A stretch of 64,000 nt of DNA from NCBI GenBank assembly GCA_039090855.1, contig CM077002.1, positions 88,726,194-88,790,193 on the forward strand. Direction: 5' to 3'. Source of the stretch: Macrothele yani. Lineage: Eukaryota; Arthropoda; Arachnida; Araneae; Macrothelidae. The stretch's first letter is position 1. Every line of letters begins with the position of its first letter. The notes beneath the pieces were generated by a model. That model saw only the letters and a program-made list of their open reading frames with translations, had not been told where the DNA came from and did no database searches. Positions 20,358-31,690 of the stretch are shown piece by piece. The position numbers and the translations under genes are program-made.

Positions 20358-22700
20358 CAGTCGAACCTTGATATGTTGAAATTTTCGATATGTCGAAATA
20401 TTTTCATTTCCTCTCACGCGAAATAGAAAACTAATGTAAAACAGACTCGTTAACTCGAAATGTTTCTAATCTCACTCTCGATATATCAATTTTTTCCCTT
20501 TGTCATCAATGAATAAAAAAAGAAAAAAAAAGGAACTCCCAGAATATCCAAGAGTGTTTGACCGTCACACAGGAAAAACTTGAAGCTGGTAGGAAACCTG
20601 ATAGGAGCTCAAGCTCTCCGAGTTACCCTTTCAGAAACCCCCTAACCCCCGACACAGGAGGAAGCATCAAGAAAAATCGCAGTTGTTTAAATCACCTGGA
20701 ATGGTGAGAGTTGGTACAGTTGGTCGGGAAGTCGTGGGAACGCGAAGTGTTTTGTCTCAGCATCAATAGATTACCCCCACTCCCCCAGCCATCACAACCA
20801 GGCCACCCAAGGAGGCGATTCACCGGGCTGCCAAAACTTTCCTTCCATTCTTTCAACGGACGCCTATCTGAATGCCGCTAAAACGATGTCTACTAAACGT
20901 AAGTTGAATATTCTCTCGATAGCTGATAAAATGCGAGTCATAGAAGCTGTAGAGAAAGGTGGTAAAAAGAAAAACGAGATCGCGACTGATTTCGAAATCC
21001 CTAGCAGTACTTTATCAGCAATTCTGAAAAATAAAGAAAAGATTGTAAAGAGTTTTGATGACAACCATGGGAAAAGGAAAAAATTAGAAGCTCTGAATAC
21101 CCAGATGTTGAAACATGCTTAATGAAATGGATTAGCAAATGCCGTTCACAGAACTTGCCTCTTGGTGGAACTCTAGTAAAAGAAAAAGCTGAAGATTTTC
21201 GAAAAAAGTTAGGACACACAGATTTTAAAGTGAGTAATGGTTGGTTCGAGAACTTCAAGAAAAGAAACAACATAACTTCTCTGAAGATGTGTGGTGAAAG
21301 TGCTTGCGTCGACCAAGAATTATGCACGAACTGGAAAAAGAGAGTATTGTCACCAATCCTGGAAAAATACGATCCAAAAATGTTTCAATGCTGATGAGAC
21401 AGGATTATTTTTAAGTGTATGCCTGATAAAACTAAGGCCATTAAAGGTGAAGCATGCCATGGCGGGAAAAGAAGCAAAGAAAGATTGACTTTGCTGTTTT
21501 GTGTTAATATGGGTGGTTCTGAAAAGCTCACACCTATTCTGATAGGTAATCTGCTAAACCCCAATGTTTTTCGGGAAGAAATATTTTCCAATGACTTATT
21601 TAGCGAACAAAAAGACTTGGATGACTGAAGAAATTTTCACTAATTGGCGAAAGGAATTAGACAGAAAAATGTCAGGTGAACAGCGCGATATTGTTATTTT
21701 CTTGGACAACTGTACAGTGCATAATAGGGTGCCTAAATTAAAATCTGTAAAAGTTGAGTTCATGCCACCAAACACAACTTCTGAATTACAGCCTCTAGAC
21801 CAAGGTATTATTCAGAGTTTTAAGGTAAAATATCATCACAAAGTTATACAAAAATGCATTGCTGACATTGATGAAGGAAAGTCAACTAACGTGGACATTT
21901 TTCAGGTGATGCATATCTCTGACAGAGCTTGGAGGGACATCACTGAAGAAACCATAGTTAATTGTTTCAAAAAGGCAGGATTCGTTCGAAATGCTGAAAA
22001 TGGAAAGCAACCAGATGATCCTTTCAGTGAAAATGAAGACAATCAACTGCTAAATGAAGACTGGCAACATCTTTCTAAGGCATTACATTACGTATTGAAA
22101 AAAGTGGGACTTTTCAAGATTTTGTTGAAGTTGATGGAAATGTTGCAGTGACTGGGGAATTAAGTGACGAAGGTATTATTGCTGAAGTAAAAGTTGTATC
22201 AGAGGAAGAAGATGAAATTGAGGAATCACCTTTACTAAAAGTGACTTGCTGAGAAGCTAAGACATTAATAGAAAAACTTCAAAATTTCGTCGAGTCAATG
22301 CCGAATATAACGCCAGACTTTCCATGCCCTTGCCCAATTGGAAAATGTGATTGAACGATCCAGTATGTGTTACCAAACTGTTATAGATGACTATTTTGAA
22401 AAGTGAAGACATGTAAGATTACACTTTTGTATGTACTATACATGTACATACAGTACTACATGTACATATAACATAGTACTGTAAAATAAAATGTGTATCC
22501 AGTCATTTTAAGCTTCGCTTTATTGGTTATCAGCATTTTCGTGGATAATACTGTACATACCCAATTCTCTACCTGCAAGATAAGGTAAGTGATTTTTTAA
22601 AAATTTGTAAAAAATACAGTACATATTCTTTTATGAAATTTTTGATATCTCGAATTTTCGGTATCTCGAATCTTTACTGTACTCCTTTCAAATTTGACTG
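20358..22700 (+). mobile_element. Full-length Tigger (pogo) element, 2.3 kb
   Basis: Starts CAGTCGAACCTTGATATGTT and ends with the inverted CAGTCAAATTTGAAAGG. Both ends carry GATATGTCGAAA / GATATCTCGAAT words. TA dinucleotides flank each end (ATATA|CAGTC, GACTG|TATA), the pogo/Tc1 target duplication. It encloses a broken transposase gene on the plus strand. Confidence 0.85.
20886..22356 (+). pseudogene. Tigger transposase, frameshifted
   Basis: DNA transposase of the pogo/Tigger type. N-terminal helix-turn-helix KRKLNILSIADKMRVIEAVE followed by GGKKKNEIATDFEIPSSTLS (20886-21122, stop). A CENP-B-like second DNA-binding domain has VKEKAEDFRKKLGH and FKVSNGWFENFKKRNNI. The DDE core is split over frames: NADETGLF (first D, about 21380), IVIFLDNCTVHNRVPKLKSV (second D) and FMPPNTTSELQPLDQGIIQS (third D). 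The tail (ITEETIVNCFKKAGF, then an acidic stretch) follows to about 22356. At least four shifts or stops (near 21121, 21392, 21626, 22150) inactivate it. The order of domains and catalytic residues is complete. Confidence 0.85.
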
Positions 22701-22718
22701 TATATATCATCATCATTG

Positions 22719-24254
22719 TCAACCATTATCAATCCAGTGCTGGACGAAGGTCTCCCCAAGTTTCCTCCACAACGGTCTGTCTTGTGCCAGTCTCCTCCAT
22801 GTCACTCCTGCATACTTTCGAATTTCATCCACCCATCTCCCATGTGGTCTTCTTCGGGGTCTTTTCCTGTCCCTTGGAATCCAATCTAAAATTTCGGTTG
22901 TCCATCGATGGTCTGTCCTTCTGGCAGTATGTCCAGCCCATTGCCATTTCAGGGATTTAACTCTGATCATGATGTCTTCCACTCTTGTCATTTTTTGGAT
23001 CCACGAGTTCCTTTTCTTATCTCTCCTGGTTACACCAAGCATGCACTTCTCCATGCTTCTTTGAGTTGCCTGCAGCCTTTGTATGTCTCTTTTAGTTAAG
23101 GTCCACGTCTCTGCACCATACGTAAGCACTGGAAGGATGCATTGATCAAACACATTTCTTTTAAGACATAATGGCATATTGCTCTTGAGAATTATGCTGT
23201 TTCTTCCAAAAGCTCTCCAGGCAAGTTTTGTACGCCGATTAATTTCTTCATCAATGTGACCCTCACTTGATATCTGCTGTCCAAGATAAACGTACGTGTC
23301 TGTTATCTCTAGCTTTTCTCCATCAATCGATAAATCTTCATTTCTTGTAAAAGCATTGAACATCACTTTTGTCTTTTGAAAGTTCATTTTTAATCCCACT
23401 TCTTTACTCTTGTCAGCAAGTTCCTGGATCATACTCTGCAGCTCTGATGGGGTAGTTGCAAAAATGACTACGTCATCAGCAAAACGAAGGTGGGTTTGAT
23501 TATCTCCATTAATCTTTATCCTCTTATTTTCCCAGCTCAGCGACTGAAAGACACCCTCCAATGTGGCATTAAAGAGCTTCGGAGATATGGTGTCACCTTG
23601 TTTCACTCCCTTTCCAATTTTTATGTGTGTTGTATTTTCAAACAGCCGAATCTTTGCACTTGCATTTTCATAGATGTTATTCATAATATTAATGTATGCA
23701 TCTTCAATACCGCAGGATTTCAGAGCCATTGTAACTGCTGATGGTTTCACCGAATCAAAGGCTTTTTCATAATCGATAAAAGCCATGCACAATGGAAGTT
23801 CATATTCCCTCACTCTTTCAATTAGTTCTCTCAGTACGTGGATATGACCTATTGTGTTGTAGCCACTCCTGAATCCAGTTTGTTCTGTCGGTTGAGCCAT
23901 GTCCAGTGTTACCTTCAGGCGGTGTGAAAGAACTTTAGTGAAGATTTTATAAACCACTAATAGGAGGCTGATAGGTCTGTAGTTCCCGAGATCCTCAATG
24001 TCACCTTTTTTATGTAGCGGGATCATTGTAGCGTTGTTCCAATCCTCAGGAATTTTCCCTTCATTAAGGCATCGAGTGAAAATTTGGGCGAGTACTGTTT
24101 CGATTTCTCCACTTGCTTCTTGTATGATGTCTACAGTAATTCCATCTTCTCCTGGAGCTTTCCCCGCTTCATGTTCTTGATTGCATATGCAACTTCTCCT
24201 GGGAGGACTAGAAGAACTCTGGTACTGGTACCTTTCATGATGTCTGGAGTACAT
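22719..24254 (-). pseudogene. RTE reverse transcriptase, 511-codon open frame
   Basis: Reverse transcriptase that copies RTE RNA at a nicked target. From the N-terminus: KAPGEDGITVDIIQEASGE, NEGKIPEDWNNATMIPLHKK, NYRPISLLLVVYKIFTKVLS, FIDYEKAFDSV (domain A aspartate), GVKQGDTISPKLFNATLEGV, LRFADDVVIF (catalytic FADD intact), MNFQKTKVMFNAFTR. The conserved C-terminal region follows (RKYAGVTWRRLAQDRPLWRK ... WIDNG, stop). The first ~28 residues (MYSRHHERYQYQ...) are in the wrong frame; sister copies read TPDIMKGTSTRVLPVLPAEV there, so a one-base shift near 24170 separates the catalytic domain from the upstream part. The domain itself is fully open, the best RT of this family in the window. Confidence 0.85.
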
Positions 24255-24366
24255 GTATCATCCCTTTCATATAATTTGGAGTAGAAATCTTTCACTCTTG
24301 TCAAATTTCGCCTCTATTTCTTGTTACAGAACCATCTTCTTTTCTCAGTGCCATAATCTGTTCTCT

Positions 24367-25655
24367 TCACTTACTGAGATGTCGCTTTGCTATCTTTAGG
24401 CTTTGGTTGTTTTCAATTGCTTTCCTCACTAGTTCACAGTTGAATTTCCTTACGTCTTCAGTGATACTTTTTCGTACTGTCTTGCATAGCTCTATATATT
24501 CCACTTTGGAAGTCACATCTTCTTTAGTTGTCGTCATCTCTCTTCTTTTTTCCATCAACATTTTGGTTTTTCCTGATGATTTGTTCACATGCAACTTGTT
24601 CTTAGACCTAGCTAATTTTGTTGCTGTTTCCATAAGAGCTTTAGTTACTTTTCTGTTAACTTCAGAAATATCCACTTCTTCTGATGTTAGGCCTTCTAAA
24701 GCAGAGAATCTGTTCTTCAGTTCCAACTTGAAGGTATTATGGTGTTTTTTAAGGTTGGTTATGTCAATACATTTTGTTTGTCTTTATGAGCTTGCCACGT
24801 TCAAGTTTAGTGTTGAGGTGCATCTTACATCTCATTAATCTATGGTCACTACCTGTGTTGAACTTGTTTCGTACACTGCAGTCTTCCATGACGAATTTCT
24901 TGTTGCACATAATAAAATCAATTTCACTTGTCGTCCCATCTGGATGTCTCCATGTCCATTTCCTGCGTGGCTTTTTCTTGAAAACCCTTCTGCCTCTGCA
25001 AACTCAACGAGAGTATTTCCACGCTGGTTTCTGTTGCCGTGACCGAATTTACCTACTGAAAATTCATTCTGTTGTCGTTGCCCTATTTTTGCATTGAAAT
25101 CTCCCATAATTATCTTCAAGTGCTGCTTACCTTTAATATTTAACGAATTTCCTCATAAAATTCTTCAATTTCTTCTTCAGGATGACTTGTGGTGGGTGCA
25201 TAAGTTTGAATAATCTGAGCTTGGTATCTTCTCGAGAGTTGGATAACGAGTCGTGCAGCTCTGTCAGAGGAACTTTCAACTTTTACAACTTTATCCTTCA
25301 GTTTCTTGTTTATTATAAATCCAACATTACTAGTTCTGCCAGTATCTGTCCCACGATAGTAGAAGAGATGTCCACTTTTCAGTTCAATGAGATATTCTCC
25401 TTTTCTCCTTACCTCACTTAGCCCGACGATGTCCCACTTGATCCTTTGTAGTTCCTCTTCCAATTCAAGAAGCCTTGAATCAGAAGATAGGGAGTGTCCA
25501 TTATACATAGCCAAGGTCAGCATCAGATGGCAGCCTAGTCTTGTCCTCCGTGGATTCTTAGCACCCTCTGCCTTCATGTCGCACTGGCCGCTGCCTTGGC
25601 CAGGTACATTCCAGCTGCCGGAGACTGAGGGCCAAGATTTAAGTTGTGGAGTCAT
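24367..25655 (-). pseudogene. RTE APE endonuclease and linker, frameshifted
   Basis: Upstream half of the same RTE. The frame at 25655-25140 reads MLTLAMYNGHSLSSDSRLLE, IKWDIVGLSEVRRKGEYLIE (E of the endonuclease active site), FYYRGTDTGRTSNVGFIINK and IQTYAPTTSHPEEEIEEFYE. After a break it continues at 25119 with IIMGDFNAKIGQRQQNEFSV (D-x-N) and GHGNRNQRGNTLVEFAEAEG. A further shift is needed to reach the S-D-H box (GSDHRLM). The linker frame at 24726-24367 (ALEGLTSEEVDISEVNRKVT) is basic and coiled-coil-like. Three or more frame breaks make the polyprotein non-functional. Confidence 0.8.
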
Positions 25656-25979
25656 TTTGGAGGTGTTTGGCCATAGCTCACCACGCTGGCTAAGCGGGTT
25701 GGTGAGTGTGGGATAGCATTTCCTCTAATCCCGATGGTATAGTTATACCGCTATTGGCGGTCGTCAGAGCCCCTTTAGTGGGAACAGGATGCACCACGAG
25801 AAGGTGGGGTTGACATTTGTCAAGGAGAGGTTGTGATGTTGCGCATATAATATACAGTATATATAGCCTTTTACTCAATTTCCTGTTTTGTGGTTATCCG
25901 TACATAAGTATACATATTATATGTTGTTGTTTTTTCTTAATATTATATGTTACAAAATTAATCTTGAAATGTAACAAGG

Positions 25980-26452
25980 TCAAATGTTACCCCATAATGA
26001 AAACCAAATGAATTGAAATGAAAAAAATATTCCCATTACTCAACCAATGTTGAAAGCTGTTAAAGAAGCTTGTGCATCTTGTGAAATCAGAAACATTGTG
26101 TAAAGCAAGCCAAAAAGCAAAAGGGAAAAGAAGAAAATGAAATTAAAGCAAAAAATGTACAGTTGAAAAGAAAGTTAGATTTGGAGTTGTAAATAAAAAA
26201 TAATTGACCTCAAAAGAAGGTCAGCTTAAGCTTGAAGTCCAGCTTGGTCAGAAATTGCTTAATGAAGTAACTGAAAGACTGAAGATGGCAATACTAGCTA
26301 AGAATATGAAAGAGACATCTGTTGAAATTCAATTATTGAAGCTGGTGCAGAAAAATTAAGGGAAAATATGGACCCTGTGGATGAAACTCAACAGCAGTTT
26401 AAAGACATTGAGATTGAACTTGGATCACTAGCTAAAAATATAAAAAAATAAT
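25980..26452 (+). pseudogene. Coding-like relic of a coiled-coil protein, probably transposon-derived
   Basis: Across frame breaks the plus strand reads KEENEIKAKNVQLKRKLDLE, then TSKEGQLKLEVQLGQKLLNE, VTERLKMAILAKNMKETSVE, and after a one-base shift EAGAEKLRENMDPVDETQQQ and FKDIEIELGSLAKNIKK-stop. The pattern of K/E/L/Q heptads predicts an alpha-helical coiled coil. I recall similar lysine-glutamate-rich tails attached to repetitive transposon-associated proteins in invertebrates, but I cannot name a family. It has at least three stops or shifts, so it is dead. Confidence 0.4.
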
Positions 26453-27620
26453 TTTTCAAATAATATTTTGTAAGCATAAGATTTTATGATAAAACATACA
26501 CTTACCCTACTTTCTTTGTAGATAGACCAATATATGCAGCACGTTGTTATCAAATCACGATATGAACGTTGTGTACCTTGGGTTTTTATTTTTACCCCTT
26601 GTATTAAGTCAAAAACAATAGTTAAAAAATTTTCAAATATTACAGGGAATGCATAAAATTGGAGAATTGGCAATTTATGTAGTGTATAGACTTCTTTTGT
26701 TAAATATTTTTTTCTAAACATCCTATTGTTCCACCAGTCTCAAATGACATCCACATAGACTTATTAAAGAAGATCAGAGATCATTTTTCCAAATACAATG
26801 ACTGTTTTCTAGAAATGCAGGAATGAAATTGAAAGAATTCTTCAATTTGCTTGTCATCATGTGCCTCTTTAAAACTCTATGCCGTTAACTAGTCATTTCA
26901 CTATGAACTACTACTTGTGAAATGGGGCTTCCCACTCAGCATTAAAACTGATTCTAAAATCATGGTAGACTAAATGGTATACACATTGATACCATAATTA
27001 ATCTATCAAAATTTGGTCCTTATTTTCCAAAAATAAACAGAATTTCTGATTAAAATTTTAACTTTGACAAGTTGCTGCAGATTTAGGAGGAAATAACCAA
27101 GAAGAAGTCTTAGAATAGTTAGTGCTTATGCAGCTAACTGGGAATAAATGACAGGTATAGCATTTTTCTAAATAAAAACTTTATGAAATGTTACATGCAT
27201 AATTTGCTATTTTCAAATATCAGTTACAATATCTTATACATTTTGAGATAATAATGACAGTGTAATTACATACTTGTTGAAGATACCACTATTAACTGCA
27301 GCATACTGTATTTAAGTTAGAACTGCTAATTTTTTTCATAAAAGTGCAAAAACAGGTTATTGTTAAATCCCTAGTGTTACGCTTCAGAGGAAGGTACTTC
27401 CGAAAAGATGGATTATTTTTACTTTTGAAGCATCCTTTTGTGACCACAGCTCAAACAGAATTTCTTAAAATTTGTGCTTGGTGCAACTGTATCATGAAAA
27501 ATGTACCTTCTGTGAGTCAGTTTGTGTTAGTCTGCATTGTTTTGCTGTTTGCAGCACATTCTGTAAAATTCCTACTTTTGTTCTTACTTTTTATCTGAAT
27601 GATTGCTACGGTCCCTATAA
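26453..27620. other. Non-coding stretch
   Basis: AT-rich sequence with short frames only (e.g. minus-strand 26428-26721). No motif, tRNA-like or terminal repeat signal recognised. Confidence 0.5.
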
Positions 27621-28285
27621 CAGAGTTCTCAGGCAACCTGGAATTCTCAGGGAATTTGAAAATGGCTCCAAAAATCAGTACATTTTTCTTTTATTCCCTA
27701 AAATAGATGCAAAATTGTATTTTAAAATTGCATGTTATTAAGTTTTTGTTCAACTTCTGCAGACAGTTGTTGTAACATTGAATAATTAGGCACATTGGCT
27801 TGACACACTCCTGCTTGGAGAAACACTTCACAAGAGAGCCAACCAAACAATGGATCAAAGTAATTTGTCTGTTAGTTATCTTGCAACATGTTTCTCTGAA
27901 CAAAAGCGATTCCATCATTAAGCTTAGTTGCATTGTGTAATAGAAAAACTGAAACTAATCAACTGATAGATTTTTACTCACATATTGCCCATTTCTATGG
28001 GAATGTATTTACAAATTCTATGTGAATAGTATTCAGAAAAGTTCATGGAATCATGGTTCAGAAAATGTGGGCATTTAGTTGTTATTAATGAAAAGCAGGT
28101 AATTTTATACAGACAAATTACTTAAGGAATTTGTAAACGTGTGCTTTGGTGAGAAAATGTATGAATGGAATGAAATGTAATAATTCATCACAACATGATA
28201 GGGCACTCTGGAAAAACTTTAAAAATCACCTGGGAACCTGGAAAAGTCAGGGAATTTTTTTTATTACTTTTCAATAAGAACCCTG
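27621..28285. mobile_element. hAT MITE (665 bp)
   Basis: Begins CAGAGTTCTCAGGCAACCTGG and ends ...TTTCAATAAGAACCCTG, whose complement starts CAGGGTTCTTATTG. Sub-terminal AACCTGGAA and TCAGGGAATTT words occur at both ends in direct orientation, as I recall for a widespread hAT end type. No clear 8-bp duplication (CCCTATAA versus TAATATCA), so the boundaries are less certain than for the other MITEs. Confidence 0.55.
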
Positions 28286-28427
28286 TAATATCATACTGGG
28301 AGATACAGAATTTCTGATAGCTTTACTTATTTGTTTAGTGGCAAGAGTGGTGACTGAGGGTGACTTCTGCTAATCCCATAGAGATCATGTAAATTCAAAG
28401 AACCGGTGGGAATAGGAAACCCTATTC

Positions 28428-28463
28428 ACTTTAGACAGGCATTTTCATGCGCCTGTCTAAAGT
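28428..28463. repeat. Perfect 13-bp hairpin, 10-nt loop
   Basis: ACTTTAGACAGGC at 28428-28440 pairs exactly with GCCTGTCTAAAGT at 28451-28463. The loop is ATTTTCATGC. No adjacent poly-T or gene. It may be a remnant of two abutting inverted ends. Confidence 0.8.
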
Positions 28464-28780
28464 AAGTTATATATTTTACATTCAATTATTTTTTAGTTTC
28501 AATGTAAGGGCATTTCAGGCATTATAGTTATAAAGGGTTAATTATTAAGAAAGAATCCCAAATATTTTGCATTATTACCTTTTTGCTTATTATGTTTTAC
28601 TAAATAATACTAGTAACTCATCATTTGGGCCATCTTACCCTTATGCCATTGTTTTGGGGATTAATGAGATTAGAACCAAATTTTTTCTGTAGTTTACAAA
28701 AAAATTTAATGATGAGGAATGCAGAAATCAATACAACATGGTAACAATAGAGAGATTCACGAAGAAGTGTTCCTAATATA

Positions 28781-29067
28781 TTAGGTGTACAAATAATTTT
28801 TAAGACGTTTTTTGTGTGACGTATACTGCTAGTTTACATATCACACATTCTCTCGCATTGTCATGGGACCATAGCTGGTCCAGAGTATAAAATGGGACAC
28901 AGAAGTTTGCCCAATAGTCAAATGGATGAAGATTCATCTCAAATACAAAAAGAACTAGCTGAACAACTGGGGTAACTCAACAAACCATTTCCAATCATTT
29001 ACGTGCAATGGGAAAGATTCAGAAGGAAGGAAAATGGGTGCCACATGACCTGAGCCAGAGAAACAAT
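28781..29067 (+). pseudogene. mariner transposon, 5-prime half
   Basis: Starts with the terminal repeat TTAGGTGTACAAATAATTTT after a TA. It then encodes the N-terminal helix-turn-helix of a mariner transposase: DEDSSQIQKELAEQLG, VTQQTISNHLRAMGKIQKEG, KWVPHDLSQRN. One extra base at about 28970 (ctggggtaac) shifts the frame within the recognition helix region. Mariner sequence ends at about 29067; the catalytic half is absent. The terminal repeat matches that of the mariner 3-prime half ending at 54254, so both belong to one family, but they are separate copies. Confidence 0.75.
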
Positions 29068-29790
29068 AACAGGGGCAGCTCCTGCTGTGGGGCTGCAGAT
29101 CCCCCCCCATCCAAAGCAGTTTTTTTTTCACGCCGTACCAAGAGAGAGAAGTTTCATGAACTCCGCTGTAAGTTTTTCCTGCATAATGTCACGACTGGAG
29201 TTTTCTGAACTCAACTGGAAGTTTTTCCTGCATAACACCGCTGGGAGCAGAAGGAACGTTGGCAGGCTGTTCTGCTTGCAGCTCTGATGGCTACTGAAAC
29301 CAACTCGTGTGGGAAACTCTGCCTATTCCCACATCAGTTTGTTTCCTTTGAATGGAACTTCCCTGGGGGCTGCATTGGTGGCAGCTCTCGCTAGCAGGGT
29401 TGCTCACGAATGCAGTTTCTCTTTGGGTGGGAATGCATCACCGAGCTTGTGAGCTTTGTTGATTAATACGATTCTTGTGCTTCTGAATAAGAAATAAAAA
29501 GGGGAATGAATTAAAAATAATGACGAATGTAGAAATAAAGTATGTTTAAATGTATTACTCAACCTGTTTTTTGTTTTTTTTATTCCCATTTTTAGTTTTT
29601 TTCCTGCTTTTATTCAATGTAATAATTCTAACAACAATGTTACTCCCATCGAACTGGAGATTATTCATGTTTGCTAATAACAAATACTCAGTTGCCGGGA
29701 ATTTTGCAAAAAAGTTTTATTTATATTTTCTCTTCTGGTCAGAATGGGCATGTGAACAAATTGTGATTAAGAAGTATTGAATAAATTGAA
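29068..29790. other. Unidentified sequence replacing the mariner 3-prime half
   Basis: Starts at CAGGGGCAGCTCCTGC. Contains a direct repeat, AAGTTTTTCCTGCATAA, at about 29172 and 29219. A short open frame spans it, but no domain is recognised. Could be an inserted non-autonomous element; no second end found. Confidence 0.35.
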
Positions 29791-29815
29791 AAAAAAAAAA
29801 AGAGAGAGAGAGAGA
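29791..29815. repeat. A-rich and (AG)n microsatellite
   Basis: A run of A followed by AGAGAGAGAGAGAG marks the 3-prime boundary of the minus-strand PLE that follows. Confidence 0.85.
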
Positions 29816-30220
29816 CTAATTTCTGCAGCAAAATACCTGCACAAAATTGATTTCTTCACTTACCAAGCACAGAGAAATTTCACTTTTAAACTCATGTAAA
29901 CCACCTTGTGTCTTGTAAATTTCCAGGGATTCCTCTAATTTCCAGATAATTGCATGGGATTGATGTTTGATCACTTTTAAGGAGTCCCAGTCCATTTTGT
30001 GGCCAGTTTCTTGTATCTGCCTGTCTAATCCTGTTTTATTTGAACTGTTCCTTATTGCTGCTTTGTGTTCTTTAATTCTGGTGGTTAACCTTCTTCCTGT
30101 TTCTCCTATATATGGTAATCCACAAGAACAATCTATTTTATAAATGACTCCTTCCTGGAGTAAAGTATTTTCTTCTTTTTGTTTTAGGGATGGTAAGTAT
30201 TTTTTAATTTTGTTATTCAA
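29816..30220 (-). pseudogene. PLE GIY-YIG endonuclease domain
   Basis: The frame reads GVIYKIDCSCGLPYIGETGR then RLTTRIKEHKAAIRNSSNKT, GLDRQIQETGHKMDWDSLKV. This is the Penelope-type GIY-YIG nuclease with its C-x-C-G insert, catalytic-region tyrosines and arginine, and E-H. The domain looks complete and ends at CRN followed by a stop near the (AG)n tract. It is separated from the reverse transcriptase by about 200 bp with at least one frame break. Confidence 0.8.
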
Positions 30221-30426
30221 ACCTGGAGCTAACCTAATTTTATATTTAGTGCTGATTTTTTTCAGTTTTTCAAACAGTCCCTTGTGGTAAGTGACTTTTC
30301 TTGTGAATAAATATTCAATTTTCTCCTTATTTTTGTCTGTAGTGCCTGTTCTGTTCCTAGTAGGAATTCCGTCCAGTAGTTCACGAATTTCTTTTGAAGG
30401 GTAATCATTTTCTAATAAGATTGATT

Positions 30427-31434
30427 TTAACTTATTTTATGTTTTTTCTTAGCTTCTGAAGTTGAATTCAGCTTTTCAACTTTCTCTTTAAATTGTGAAG
30501 CTACATTTTTCTTTATATAATTAGGGTGATCTGATTTATAATTTAAATTTTTTTCTGTATTTGTAGGCTTCTTGTATAATTCTGTGGTAATATATTTTTC
30601 TTCCCACTTCAAAGTAATATCAAGGTAATTTAGCTTATTTTCGTTTTGCTCTTCTAAAGTGAATTTTAGGGATTCATCTTGGGCATTAAAACTTTCTAGG
30701 ATTTTTGATGGGTATCCACTCGAATCTTGATCTATGATGAAAAGGATATCATCCATGTATCTAATATACATGCAGAAAATTGAAGGTTTCAATAGGAAGG
30801 GCTCTTCTATTTTACTTACGTAATAATTTGCTAGGAGAGGTGCTAATGACGAACCCATTGCTAGTCCACTTCTTTGCTTATAGAAGCAGCCTTGGAATTG
30901 AAAAAAAATTTTGTTTAGAGCAAACACTGTAAGTTCATGAAGGCCTATTGCTTCTTCTTTATTGTATTCATGAAACACTACTAGGTCAGATAGGTCATCT
31001 GCTATGTGTTCGTCCAGGTTTATATTCGTATACATGGACACAACATCTAAACTTGCCATGGAAGGGTTTTCTAACTCTGGAAGTTCTTCTATTTTCTTCA
31101 ATAGCTCTTCAGTGTTCTTTATCAGTGCCTTAGGTTTAGGAAGCAACTTTGATAGATGAAACAGCAAATAATAATTCAAATTGGACAGAGGAGAATATTT
31201 TGAGTCAATGATAGGCCTGATAGGTTGTCCTTCTTTATGCAGTTTTAACAAACCATACATCTGCGGAGTACGATGGGTAATCTTAGAATAATTTTTGAAG
31301 TTGTCACAAATCATATTTTTCTTCTTAAGTGAAAATAGCAATTTTCTATAATTTGCGATCGTCGTTTCTAGCGGATCGCTATCCAATTTTTCATATATTG
31401 GTTTGCTTAGTTCTTCTTCCATTTTTAACAAATG
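30427..31434 (-). pseudogene. PLE reverse transcriptase, C-terminal two thirds
   Basis: Open from MEEELSKPIYEKLDSDPLET. Motifs: HRTPQMYGLLKLHKEGQPIR, SLDVVSMYTNINLDEHI (domain A), RSGLAMGSSLAPLLANYYV (B), MYIRYMDDILFIIDQ (catalytic YMDD), LNYLDITLKWEEKYITTELY and the thumb with YIKKNVASQF. Frame ends at 30427 with KKHKIS-stop, just before the linker to the endonuclease. The open frame extends artificially to 31632 into the inserted pogo repeat. All catalytic aspartates are present, but the gene is cut by the pogo insertion and a downstream frame break. Confidence 0.85.
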
Positions 31435-31437
31435 TAC

Positions 31438-31592
31438 TCGCGTATAAGTCGACCCCCCCCCCCCCCACACACACACACACACACTTTCAGAGGAAAAAAT
31501 CGTAAGAAATCGGAAACTCGCGTATAAGTCGATCCCCCCACTTTCAGAGGAAAAAATCGTAAGAAATCGGAAACTCGGGTAGAAGTCGATCC
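31438..31592. repeat. About 70-bp tandem repeat of the pogo end, plus poly-C and (CA)n
   Basis: The word CGTATAAGTCGA followed by a C-run, ACTTTCAGAGGAAAAAATCG and TAAGAAATCGGAAACTCG occurs twice, and a third CTCGGGTAGAAGTCGATCCC starts again. The first unit is expanded by a C homopolymer and a CACACA run. The terminal repeat itself has thus been tandemly multiplied. Confidence 0.8.
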
Positions 31593-31690
31593 CGGAATGA
31601 GAAAAAATTTCAATGAATTTATTCAAAAACATTTGAAAACGAAAAAAATTACATATATAATACTAAATTTAATTTGCATACCCAAAAACT

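Larger units (their letters stand above)
22703..25855 (-). mobile_element. Most complete RTE LINE copy
   Basis: About 3.15 kb on the minus strand. The 5-prime end near 25850 has the leader ATCACAACCTCTCCTTGAC shared with the copies at 42933 and 49148. Endonuclease, linker, reverse transcriptase and C-terminus follow in order. The 3-prime end has the ATGATGATGATATATA tail at 22703-22725. Diagnostic short tandem repeats in place of poly-A fit RTE elements. No target duplication identified because the flanks are TA repeats. Confidence 0.85.

Noticed and set aside
24407..24838. 143-codon plus-strand open frame
   Set aside because: Exact antisense shadow of the RTE linker (24367-24726, minus).
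27621..28285. 8-bp target duplication for this hAT MITE
   Set aside because: Flanks CCCTATAA and TAATATCA do not match, so the boundaries or the assignment may be off.
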